Positions 1 to 7,803 of a stretch of 64,000 bases of DNA are shown piece after piece. This DNA comes from Flavobacteriales bacterium UBA2104 (GTDB taxonomy: Bacteria; Bacteroidota; Bacteroidia; Flavobacteriales_D; Crocinitomicaceae). The stretch is from positions 74,478-138,477 of the forward strand of contig DCYS01000032.1 of NCBI GenBank assembly GCA_002331485.1, given 5' to 3'. The position numbers and the translations under genes are program-made. Within the stretch, counting starts at the first letter, position 1. Each line of letters starts with the position of its first letter. Below the pieces are notes generated by a model. That model was given only the letters and a program-made list of their open reading frames with translations. It was not told the DNA's origin and made no database searches.

Positions 1-1365
1 TGTATCGAGCAAACTACATCTAAAGCCTTTCCACAGCTTTATTTAAAGACGTTCGTTGAAATGGATGCAGATGCAAAATCGAGTATTCAGCGCAATGTAA
101 CAGCTGCGATCAATAAGATCAGAAGACATCAGCACGCTAGTGGTGGTTTCGCTTATTGGAGCGGAAGTAGAAGTACTAGCGATTGGGGTACAACTTATGC
201 TGGACATTTCTTACTAGAAGCTGAGAAGCAAGGCTATGCTCTTCCATACGGAGTTAAAGAAAAATGGATCGATTACCAGCGATCTCAAGCTCGTAAATGG
301 AATACGCGAAATGAAAATGGATATAAGAATAACGAGTTAGCTCAGGCATACCGATTATATACATTGGCATTAGCAGGTAAACCAGTTAAGAGTGCGATGA
401 ACAGATTGCGCGAAGTAAGAGGTTTGAGTATTTCTGCCGCATGGAGACTTGCATTAGCGTATCAGATCATTGGTAAATCTAATGTTGCCTCGGAAATCGT
501 TAGAGATAAAGCAACACGAATTACACCTTACAATGAATTAGGTTACACATACGGTTCTCACTTCCGTGATCAAGCGATGATCATAGAGACACTGACGAAG
601 ATGGGTCGTAAGAATGAAGCTGCTGGTCTTGTGAAAGATCTATCTGAAGCACTAAGTAGTAACAGATGGATGAGTACTCAAACTACTGCTTTCTCTTTGA
701 AATCAATTGCTGAATTTGTTGGAAAACAACCTAAGAATGACGGTATAAGTTATAGCTATTCGTTCAATGGTAAATCAGGTTCTCCAAAATCGAATCAGGT
801 GATCCATCAATCTGATCTAAAAGTTTCTGGAGGTGCAGGAAAAACACTTTCATTCAAGAATAAGAGTAAATCATTGATGTACGTTCGAGTTGTTCGTACT
901 GGTATTCCTCTAGCTGGTGATGAAGTCAGTAAAGAAGAAAACTTAGGTATGAATGTGGTTTATAAAAACATGGATGGACAGGTTATCAGTGTAGAAGAAC
1001 TATCTCAGGGAACAGATTTCGTTGCAGAAGTAACGGTGCGTAATCCTGGATATCGAGGTTATTACAATGAATTAGCGTTAACTCAGCTCTTCCCAAGTGG
1101 TTGGGAAATAAGAAATCAACGTATGGAATTGAGTGGATCGACTTTGAGCAATGATTATTACGAGTATCAGGATATTCGAGATGATCGTGTCTTGACGTAT
1201 TTTGATCTTTCGCGTAATTCAAGTAAAACATTTACGATTGGTCTTCATGCAGCTTACATAGGTGAATACTATCTACCTGCTGTAAGATGTGAGGCTATGT
1301 ACGATGCGTCAATATCTGCATTGAAGAAAGGACGCAAAATAAAAGTTGTTCAACCCGGAAAGTAA
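1..1365 (+). CDS. Alpha-2-macroglobulin family protein, 3' part (partial at window edge)
   Basis: The frame is open from base 1 and opens with Cys-Ile-Glu-Gln-Thr, the CxEQ thioester motif of alpha-2-macroglobulins, so the window starts at the reactive Cys and the bait-region half lies upstream. What follows fits the alpha/alpha-barrel thioester domain (about residues 1-240) and the C-terminal receptor-binding-like beta domain. The family traps proteases in the bacterial periplasm by covalent linkage through the thioester. The stop is 4 bases before pbpC, the classic A2M/PBP1C pairing. The ATG at 61 is internal and is not the real start. Confidence 0.9.
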   Translation, partial: CIEQTTSKAFPQLYLKTFVEMDADAKSSIQRNVTAAINKIRRHQHASGGFAYWSGSRSTSDWGTTYAGHFLLEAEKQGYALPYGVKEKWIDYQRSQARKWNTRNENGYKNNELAQAYRLYTLALAGKPVKSAMNRLREVRGLSISAAWRLALAYQIIGKSNVASEIVRDKATRITPYNELGYTYGSHFRDQAMIIETLTKMGRKNEAAGLVKDLSEALSSNRWMSTQTTAFSLKSIAEFVGKQPKNDGISYSYSFNGKSGSPKSNQVIHQSDLKVSGGAGKTLSFKNKSKSLMYVRVVRTGIPLAGDEVSKEENLGMNVVYKNMDGQVISVEELSQGTDFVAEVTVRNPGYRGYYNELALTQLFPSGWEIRNQRMELSGSTLSNDYYEYQDIRDDRVLTYFDLSRNSSKTFTIGLHAAYIGEYYLPAVRCEAMYDASISALKKGRKIKVVQPGK

Positions 1366-1369
1366 AACT

Positions 1370-3748
1370 ATGCAACACAAAGTAGGAGGCTATTACTTCT
1401 ATTTCAAACGTAGGTCGCTCTTCTACTATGGGTTAGCATTGTTTGCTGTTTATTTCTGGCATTGTCTACCAGAACAACTCTTTACGACTCCGAAGTCAAC
1501 TGTGATCATTAGTGCTGAGGGTGACTTGCTCAATGCAAAGATCGCTAAGGATGGTCAGTGGCGTTTTCCAGCAATGGATAGCATTCCTTATAAGTTTGAA
1601 CAGGCCATAGTCGCTTTTGAGGATGAGGACTTCTACGAACATTGGGGTGTAGATTATGCCTCTATTGGTCGAGCATTTTTCCAAAACATTAGTGCTGGTA
1701 GTATTGTAAGCGGCGGAAGTACGATCACCATGCAAGTTGCTCGAATGGCACGAAATTCAGATCGTACGATCCTAAATAAAGTCATTGAGATGATTTGGGC
1801 ATATCGATTGGAGATTCGTTATTCGAAACGAGAGCTGTTAAAGTTATATGCATCGAACGCACCGTTTGGGGGGAATGTAGTCGGTTTAGAGGCTGCTTCC
1901 TGGCGATATTACGAACTACCACCTCATCAACTCTCCTGGTCACAAATGGCAACTTTAGCTGTTTTACCCAATGCTCCTGGTCTAATTCATCCTGGCAAGA
2001 ACAGAGAAACGCTCAAAATAAAACGAGATTTTGTTTTAAAAAAGCTTTATGAGAATGAAGTAATGGATTCTATGACCTACGTCCTCTCTACGGAAGAACC
2101 GTTGGTTGCAGCCCCGAAACCACTCCCAATGCTGGCAGATCATCTCTTGCAGAAAGCCATGGTTGATGGAAAAGCTGGAAATCGGATCAAAACAACGATC
2201 AATGTTCACCTTCAGGAGAAAATGACTCAACTCCTTCAACGACATCAAAGACGACTTGATCAAAATTACATCCATAATGCTGCTTTGCTTATCATCGACA
2301 CGCATGCGAATGAAGTTAAAACCTATATAGGAAATAGTGCGAAAAATAAGGAGCATTCGCCATATGTTAATGTCATTCATGCTCGAAGAAGTACTGGTAG
2401 CTTGCTAAAGCCCTTTTTATATTCCGCAATGATGCAGGAAGGAATGATCCATAATGATATGTTGATTCCAGATGTTCCACTGCGCTTTGACAATTTCGCT
2501 CCAAAAAACTTTGATAAAACGCACGATGGAGCGGTTCCGGTAATGGATGCGCTATCCAGATCATTGAATATTCCTGCGGTTCATTTGTTGGAACAATATG
2601 GCGTCGAAAAATTTCTCTACCTTCTTCAGCAACTCGATCAAGATTATGTAGATAAGACAGCAGATCACTATGGTTTATCGTTGATCCTCGGTGGAGCCGA
2701 ATCGTCACTATGGGATGTCTGTCATGCTTACGCTGGAATGGTCAAAACACTCCGACTCCATAATATGACAAATCAATATGCAACATCAACCTGGAAACCT
2801 GTTCAGTGGGAGCAAAAGAAAAAAACCGATCCTGTTTTGACGAAAACTTCAACCAAATTGGATGCTGGTGCCATCTACGAGGTTTTTGAAGCCCTAACAA
2901 ATGTAAATCGACCTGCAGCTGAATCATCGTGGCAGAACTTTTCTTCTTCTCGACGTGTAGCGTGGAAGACTGGAACAAGCTTCGGAAACAGAGATGCCTG
3001 GGCGGTCGGATGTACACCTCGCTATGTGGTGGGAGTCTGGGTCGGAAATGCTTCGGGTGAAGGACGACCTGGTTTGATCGGAAGTGTTACCGCTGGACCT
3101 ATATTATTTGATGTATTCTCTTCATTATCTCATAATAGAGAATGGTTCGATAAGCCATACGACGAACTAGAAAAGATCGAGATCTGTGAACAAAGTGGGC
3201 ATCGAGCCACGGAAGATTGTAAACGCACAAGAAAGGCTGAAGTACACAAAAACGGAACACGTACCCCTTCATGTACTTTTCATCAAACGATCTTAACTGA
3301 TTTGAATGAACAGTACAGATATAATGTTCAATGTGCTAGCGGTGTAGAAACCAAACTAGAAACACGTTTTGTTCTTCCGGCTTTACAGGGCTGGTATTAT
3401 CAGACAACACACCCCTCCTATCATGGCCTACCTCCTTTTCATCCAACTTGTCAATCGCAAAGTGATCAACAAGATTTTGCGATCGTCTATCCAAAGGATG
3501 GAGCAAATCTCGTCGACATTATCGATTTGGATGGTGATCAGAATGAGATCGTATTGGAAGCTGCTCATCAAGTTGCATCAAGCACGCTGTTCTGGCACAT
3601 GGACGATGTATACCTTGGAGCCACTAATGATATACACAAGATGAACTATACTCCGAGTAAAGGAGAACATAAGTTGACTGTGATTGATGAAGAAGGGAAT
3701 CAGGAGATCGTGAAATTTACTGTTCTAAGTGGAGAGGACTCGCAATAA
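1370..3748 (+). CDS. pbpC: Penicillin-binding protein 1C
   Basis: Bifunctional murein polymerase of the PBP1C class. One N-terminal membrane segment (about residues 17-35) precedes a GT51 transglycosylase domain with the EDxxFYEHxGVD motif near residue 90 and the GGSTITMQ motif shortly after. The transpeptidase domain has SxxK near 344 (SLLK), SxN near 398 (SLN) and KTG near 533. A C-terminal BiPBP_C-type beta domain covers about 690-780. I chose ATG 1370 over the upstream in-frame TTG at 1346 because TTG lies inside the preceding gene and 1370 follows that stop by 4 bases. Its coupling to the A2M gene suggests shared periplasmic defence and wall repair, an inference from family knowledge. 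Confidence 0.95.
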   Translation: MQHKVGGYYFYFKRRSLFYYGLALFAVYFWHCLPEQLFTTPKSTVIISAEGDLLNAKIAKDGQWRFPAMDSIPYKFEQAIVAFEDEDFYEHWGVDYASIGRAFFQNISAGSIVSGGSTITMQVARMARNSDRTILNKVIEMIWAYRLEIRYSKRELLKLYASNAPFGGNVVGLEAASWRYYELPPHQLSWSQMATLAVLPNAPGLIHPGKNRETLKIKRDFVLKKLYENEVMDSMTYVLSTEEPLVAAPKPLPMLADHLLQKAMVDGKAGNRIKTTINVHLQEKMTQLLQRHQRRLDQNYIHNAALLIIDTHANEVKTYIGNSAKNKEHSPYVNVIHARRSTGSLLKPFLYSAMMQEGMIHNDMLIPDVPLRFDNFAPKNFDKTHDGAVPVMDALSRSLNIPAVHLLEQYGVEKFLYLLQQLDQDYVDKTADHYGLSLILGGAESSLWDVCHAYAGMVKTLRLHNMTNQYATSTWKPVQWEQKKKTDPVLTKTSTKLDAGAIYEVFEALTNVNRPAAESSWQNFSSSRRVAWKTGTSFGNRDAWAVGCTPRYVVGVWVGNASGEGRPGLIGSVTAGPILFDVFSSLSHNREWFDKPYDELEKIEICEQSGHRATEDCKRTRKAEVHKNGTRTPSCTFHQTILTDLNEQYRYNVQCASGVETKLETRFVLPALQGWYYQTTHPSYHGLPPFHPTCQSQSDQQDFAIVYPKDGANLVDIIDLDGDQNEIVLEAAHQVASSTLFWHMDDVYLGATNDIHKMNYTPSKGEHKLTVIDEEGNQEIVKFTVLSGEDSQ

Positions 3749-3791
3749 ATCCCTAATATTGTCATTCAAACATTTTAAGATAACCACATCA

Positions 3792-4388
3792 ATGAATCGA
3801 GATCGTAATGAGGCTTTAAGAGCTGCTGCTGAAAAAGTAAAAAAACAAAAAGAAGAAGAGAAACGAAAGGAGAAGGAATATTTCGAACGTGTTACATCTG
3901 GTCCATCCTGGATGCTTTTCAAGGTAGTTGTTGTATTTTGCACATTGATGGCTATTCTTACAACGATAGAAACATTTGTTGATGGCGAAACACGAAAGCT
4001 AGATGATAGTGAATGGCGAGTTGATAGAGAGCTTTATGTCCTATATCACCAAAGTGTTAAAGTTGGAGATGATCTATTCGTTCCCCACCTCGATAACTGG
4101 ATCAAATATATCGAAGGAACTTTTGAGATAACTTACTCCCCAATTTTTCGTACTGGTAAAAAATTAAGCTATGACTTAAAAGTTGGAGCAAATGAGATTC
4201 GTAGGCATGAAGTAATTAGACGTAGATCGGTATTTACATGGTTTCCTTATGTTCAGATACTCATGCTTATTCCACTATTAACTTTTCTTTTTAAATCACA
4301 AAAACCTTGGTTTAATTTCGCTCGAGTAGCGTCGCTTGTAATGGTATTTCCTGGAACGCTGATGATACTGATCTATGCCTTACTTTAA
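3792..4388 (+). CDS. Uncharacterised membrane protein with charged N-terminus
   Basis: A 198-residue protein that I cannot place in a family. It begins with a very charged Lys/Glu-rich helix (about residues 1-35), then a membrane segment (about 42-65), a polar loop of about 80 residues probably outside the cytoplasm, and two further hydrophobic segments near the C-terminus. I take ATG 3792 rather than GTG 3729, which would lie inside pbpC and add residues without family-like character. It sits 43 bases after pbpC and may be cotranscribed. Confidence 0.7.
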   Translation: MNRDRNEALRAAAEKVKKQKEEEKRKEKEYFERVTSGPSWMLFKVVVVFCTLMAILTTIETFVDGETRKLDDSEWRVDRELYVLYHQSVKVGDDLFVPHLDNWIKYIEGTFEITYSPIFRTGKKLSYDLKVGANEIRRHEVIRRRSVFTWFPYVQILMLIPLLTFLFKSQKPWFNFARVASLVMVFPGTLMILIYALL

Positions 4389-4430
4389 TTATATTTTTAA
4401 CTCTAGATTAAAATAAAGATTATTGAATTT

Positions 4431-4919
4431 ATGGAAAATCAAATCTATACCTCAAAACAATATTTAACATCCTTGCGTGTTATTCATTTCGCCTTACTAC
4501 TGGGACAAATAATTTTTGCGGCAATTACTCTGCTTCTTGGAGGAGATGAAACTAATTCTCAAAGCGGTCTTGACTCTAATTTGATCATCGCTCCTGTATT
4601 GATCGTATCAGGAATTTTAATCGGCTACTTTATAGAACAGAATAAACTTAAGAACCTTGACCATCGAGCACCATTGAAAGCAAAATTAGATAAATACAGA
4701 ACGATATTGATCACTAAATATTCACTTGTTGAAGGAGCTGTACTTTTCTCTATCGTCAACTACTTACTGACTTCAAATTTCGTTTTTCTCATATATGCTT
4801 TGTTTGGAATAGCCTATATGGTCTTTATCGGACCATCAAAAAGAAAGCTATTCGTTGAGCTAAAGCTATCCTCTGATGAACAAGAAAAACTAAATGATAG
4901 TAGTTATACTTTTAGTTAA
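4431..4919 (+). CDS. Uncharacterised four-helix membrane protein
   Basis: A 162-residue integral membrane protein of unknown function. Four hydrophobic stretches are visible at about residues 14-38, 48-68, 88-112 and 114-135, followed by a short polar tail. The layout resembles small Bacteroidota membrane proteins with no assigned role. The gap to the preceding membrane-protein gene is 42 bases, so the two may form one transcript. No catalytic motif is visible. Confidence 0.7.
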   Translation: MENQIYTSKQYLTSLRVIHFALLLGQIIFAAITLLLGGDETNSQSGLDSNLIIAPVLIVSGILIGYFIEQNKLKNLDHRAPLKAKLDKYRTILITKYSLVEGAVLFSIVNYLLTSNFVFLIYALFGIAYMVFIGPSKRKLFVELKLSSDEQEKLNDSSYTFS

Positions 4920-4971
4920 TGGGATGAATTGATCATTATGAGGATCTTCTTCCAAAACAATACTATATTCG

Positions 4972-5375
4972 TTACCTATTAGCTTTCAACCATTTTATCG
5001 CTTGATCTTCACTTTTGAATAGTCTGATAGGTACTTCTGGTTTAAAGACAGATGTGTAACTATTAACAAGAAGTCGTATTAATGGGGACGAAGTTATGAG
5101 CGCTGAACGTGTAGCAAATTTCCCGATATTATCATTTATATATGCTTGTTCTTCCTTATTGACAATTCCCGTGATGTAGCGGTTATCACACATGTATGGT
5201 CGAGGAACTCCATCTGTTATCTCAACAAAGGCGGCGGTCATATCTTCAAGTACTTCAATGGTATATTGTTTGAACGTTGCGACATCTGGTGTGAAAAAGT
5301 GATATGATCCGAACGCAATTCAACAATTCCATGGCCTATATCCATGATCCTTCCTGGTGGTTCATTTTGTTCCAT
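4972..5375 (-). pseudogene. STAS/SEC14-like (DUF7793-type) protein, frameshifted
   Basis: Two overlapping minus-strand frames together make one protein. The 5' part starts at ATG 5375 and reads MEQNEPP...GIVELRSDHITF. The 3' part continues as FTPDVATFKQY... to the stop at 4972 and is open without a stop well upstream of its first ATG. The join falls at a run of five A on the plus strand (5294-5298); one more base there would restore a single frame of about 133 residues. The size and the C-terminal pattern (SPLIRLLVNSY, then LFKSEDQAIKWLK) fit small STAS-like proteins common in Bacteroidota. It is either a real lesion or a sequencing error. Confidence 0.6.
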
Positions 5376-5465
5376 TGAATCAAATTTAAAAAAGTAAATG
5401 AACATTCCGAAAATAATACACAACAGGTAATAAGATTTCCAGGTAGTGATGAAATGCATTTTGCG

Positions 5466-5473
5466 TATCTTTA
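5466..5473 (+). promoter_or_regulatory. Possible -7 box for the YARHG gene
   Basis: TATCTTTA matches 7 of 8 positions of the Bacteroidota -7 consensus TAnnTTTG and lies 15 bases before the ATG at 5489. No clear -33 element is seen. Confidence 0.3.
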
Positions 5474-5488
5474 AAGTATCAAATATCT

Positions 5489-6208
5489 ATGCATATGAGA
5501 CTAATAACCATATTTTTTCTGTGTACAACCTATATTTCTTTAGGTCAGACAATGTCCGGAGAACCTATTGAAGAAGGAAATATTTCTGAATGGAAAACAT
5601 CATCCATTGAAGATTATGAAGGAAGTTATTCATTTGGTTTCTCTGAAGCAGAATCTCAGCTTTTATTGACAATAGATGGTGACATTATTTGTGCTCAATT
5701 AAGAGCTTATGAATGGAGACAAGTCAATGGCGAAGAGTCAGTTGGGTGGTACCCTAAATACACAAATTTCACAGGAGTGAGAATCGAAGGAAACAACTTC
5801 TATTCAGATCAAAGCAATGGAAAGTTTGTTACATATGGAAAAACGAAATGTTTAAAACTATTCGATCCGATAATTCAAATGGGTGAAGAAGGAGATTACG
5901 AATTGGGGGCTAAGAACGATTCTGAACTGAATGATATATACTCAGGAAAATATCCAGCTACATCATATAAATTGATCGGTCGTAAAAAACTTGAATCTAT
6001 GACATCAAAAGAACTTCAGATCATGAGGAATGAGATCTTCGCTCGCTATGGACACATATTTAGATCTGGTGGTAAGATGGACGCTTACTTCCAAGAACAA
6101 AGTTGGTATAAAGGTTTTAGAAAGGACGTAACTAATGACTTGACAGATATTGAGAGAAAAAACATTTCTGCCATACGCGAGATCGAGAAACAAAAACGAT
6201 CGAATTGA
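5489..6208 (+). CDS. Secreted YARHG-domain protein
   Basis: A 239-residue secreted protein. An N-terminal signal peptide (about residues 1-20, ending near LGQT) is followed by a beta-rich region and a C-terminal YARHG domain with the hallmark RNEIFARYGHIF (about 172-184), an aromatic SWY motif and a closing helix. YARHG domains occur in extracellular bacterial proteins and their biochemical role is not established. A second in-frame ATG at 5495 is an equally good start. It stands alone between a broken divergent gene and an outer-membrane-type gene. Confidence 0.85.
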   Translation: MHMRLITIFFLCTTYISLGQTMSGEPIEEGNISEWKTSSIEDYEGSYSFGFSEAESQLLLTIDGDIICAQLRAYEWRQVNGEESVGWYPKYTNFTGVRIEGNNFYSDQSNGKFVTYGKTKCLKLFDPIIQMGEEGDYELGAKNDSELNDIYSGKYPATSYKLIGRKKLESMTSKELQIMRNEIFARYGHIFRSGGKMDAYFQEQSWYKGFRKDVTNDLTDIERKNISAIREIEKQKRSN

Positions 6209-6303
6209 GACTAAAATTTAATTTTTAGTTAGATTTTAAGTACTTCTAAATGACATGAATAAATTTATTCTGATTGACTAGTCTTGCATAGGTCATAACT
6301 CAC

Positions 6304-6311
6304 TATATTTG
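6304..6311 (+). promoter_or_regulatory. Promoter -7 box for the gene at 6334
   Basis: TATATTTG is a perfect TAnnTTTG match. A TTG at 6284-6286 could serve as the -33 element with a spacing of 17 bases, slightly short for this class. Confidence 0.45.
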
Positions 6312-6333
6312 AAAGTAGTATAATTCATTCTTC

Positions 6334-7212
6334 ATGTTAAAATATCTACTACTGTTTATATCACTTATTTCTTTTTTTGGGATAAGTCAGTCAGATAGCT
6401 TAAAAAAGACAAATCCGATCAATGAGGATGCTTATCTTCATCCTATTGATTGTATAACACCGTATACATTGGAAAAAGGAGAATGGATATATGCACAGTC
6501 CATACAAACATTGCCATTTCCTAGCTGGGCTTTTTATGGAATCACAGATAAACTCACCACTCAGATCGATCTTTTACCTTGGATTTATGGTTCTTTTTCC
6601 GAATTGAAAAAACCGATACCAAGTTTAAACTTGCGTTATAGATTTAACGAACAAAAAAGAGCTATACCCACCATTGGATTAGAAGCGATGTTCGTTCACT
6701 TTTGGGATACGCTTGAACGATTTAATACTCCAACACTAACCGTTCAAGAGAATGGATCATACTTTCACTTAAAACCATCTGTAAGTTATAAAATAAAGAA
6801 CGTATTATATCTCAATTTATCCGCTGGCATTGACTACATAGGTGAATTGATACTTGAGAATAAAGACACTACAAACCTTATTTCTAAATCCTTTACAAAA
6901 AGCTGGAATCCTAATTTCTCTTTGGGAGTGGATTATAGGCCTTCGAAATGGATTAGCTATCACATCGGATACACATATGGTTCAACACTTACATTTCTTG
7001 AAAATGTACCTAGAAAACATCAGGTAACCTATGGTTTTAGGATTGCACCATTCTATAAGAATCGATTTGGGATCCTTAGATGTATGCGAATAGAGTTACT
7101 ATCAATCAACGGATTTTTTCCTGATATACAAGCTCAACAGATATTTCCTATTCCAATATTTCCTTATTTCTATTGGCAATGGAACCGAAAAGATAAAAAA
7201 CATCGAAAGTAA
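6334..7212 (+). CDS. Uncharacterised outer-membrane beta-barrel-like protein
   Basis: A 292-residue protein with a signal peptide (about residues 1-19, FFGISQS) and a mature part made of alternating amphipathic strands rich in aromatic residues, for example near 150-165 and 200-240, as in outer-membrane barrels. I do not recognise the family. The end is basic and lies 9 bases from the convergent FMN reductase gene, with no room for a separate terminator. Confidence 0.65.
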   Translation: MLKYLLLFISLISFFGISQSDSLKKTNPINEDAYLHPIDCITPYTLEKGEWIYAQSIQTLPFPSWAFYGITDKLTTQIDLLPWIYGSFSELKKPIPSLNLRYRFNEQKRAIPTIGLEAMFVHFWDTLERFNTPTLTVQENGSYFHLKPSVSYKIKNVLYLNLSAGIDYIGELILENKDTTNLISKSFTKSWNPNFSLGVDYRPSKWISYHIGYTYGSTLTFLENVPRKHQVTYGFRIAPFYKNRFGILRCMRIELLSINGFFPDIQAQQIFPIPIFPYFYWQWNRKDKKHRK

Positions 7213-7221
7213 CGTAAAAGA

Positions 7222-7743
7222 TTAAACGAGTAATTCTAGACCCGATCTAAGAAGTTCTGTAATTGATGAATTCAATGAGATTTGGTAGTCTTCGAACTCT
7301 ACATCAGTTTTATACAGCTCTAACTGACTAACAACCCTGGAATCCAGTGTTTTCAGCGACTCTATTATTGATCTCATGGCATATTTACCTCTTGGTTCAG
7401 CCGGCGTAAATGTAATGGGTAGCACAGGTTTTTCGGCAAACTCACCAGAAGCAGTGCACCATTCTAGGGCATTCTTTAGTATTGCTGGAAGATTATGAGT
7501 GTACTCGGGAGTGATAATAACGATCGCATCGGCCTCTTCGACTTGTGATTTAAACTCACTAATGAGTGGATCTAATTCTCCGTCAAGATCCTCTGGCCTG
7601 AACATTGGAAAATCTCTTAAACTATTTGTAATTATCCAATCGAACTCTGAATCGAATTCATCGGAAAGTGTACGAAGTAATTCTAAATTGCTGCTTTTAA
7701 GAGAAGCCGACCCACAAATTCCTAAAATCTTCTTTTTCGTCAT
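7222..7743 (-). CDS. NAD(P)H-dependent FMN reductase family protein
   Basis: A 173-residue flavodoxin-like oxidoreductase. The first strand and phosphate-binding loop read GICGSASLKSSN (about residues 7-18), and the second flavin motif is TPEYTHNLPAILKNALEW (about 80-97). Members use NAD(P)H to reduce FMN, quinones, azo compounds or chromate; the substrate here is unknown. ATG 7743 is preferred to the upstream frame start at 7770 because it begins directly at the Rossmann-type first strand. It lies downstream of the aconitase terminator, so its expression depends on readthrough or an unseen promoter. Confidence 0.9.
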   Translation of the reverse strand: MTKKKILGICGSASLKSSNLELLRTLSDEFDSEFDWIITNSLRDFPMFRPEDLDGELDPLISEFKSQVEEADAIVIITPEYTHNLPAILKNALEWCTASGEFAEKPVLPITFTPAEPRGKYAMRSIIESLKTLDSRVVSQLELYKTDVEFEDYQISLNSSITELLRSGLELLV

Positions 7744-7756
7744 GATACCAATATAA

Positions 7757-7784
7757 AAAAGGCCACTCAAATGAGCAGCCTTTT
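7757..7784 (-). terminator. Intrinsic terminator after aconitase
   Basis: An AAAAGGC/GCCTTTT stem with an inner CTC/GAG stem and a small loop. On the minus strand it is followed by a T-rich tract, which suits the end of the aconitase message at 7804. Confidence 0.75.
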
Positions 7785-7803
7785 CTAAAAAGTTTATATA
7801 AAA

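Noticed and set aside
1346..1369. TTG at 1346 as the pbpC start
   Set aside because: It lies in the preceding gene; ATG 1370 gives normal spacing.
5291..5300. Programmed -1 frameshift in the STAS-like gene
   Set aside because: The zero-frame codons TTT TCA do not form an X XXY YYZ slippery site, and a single missing base explains the break.
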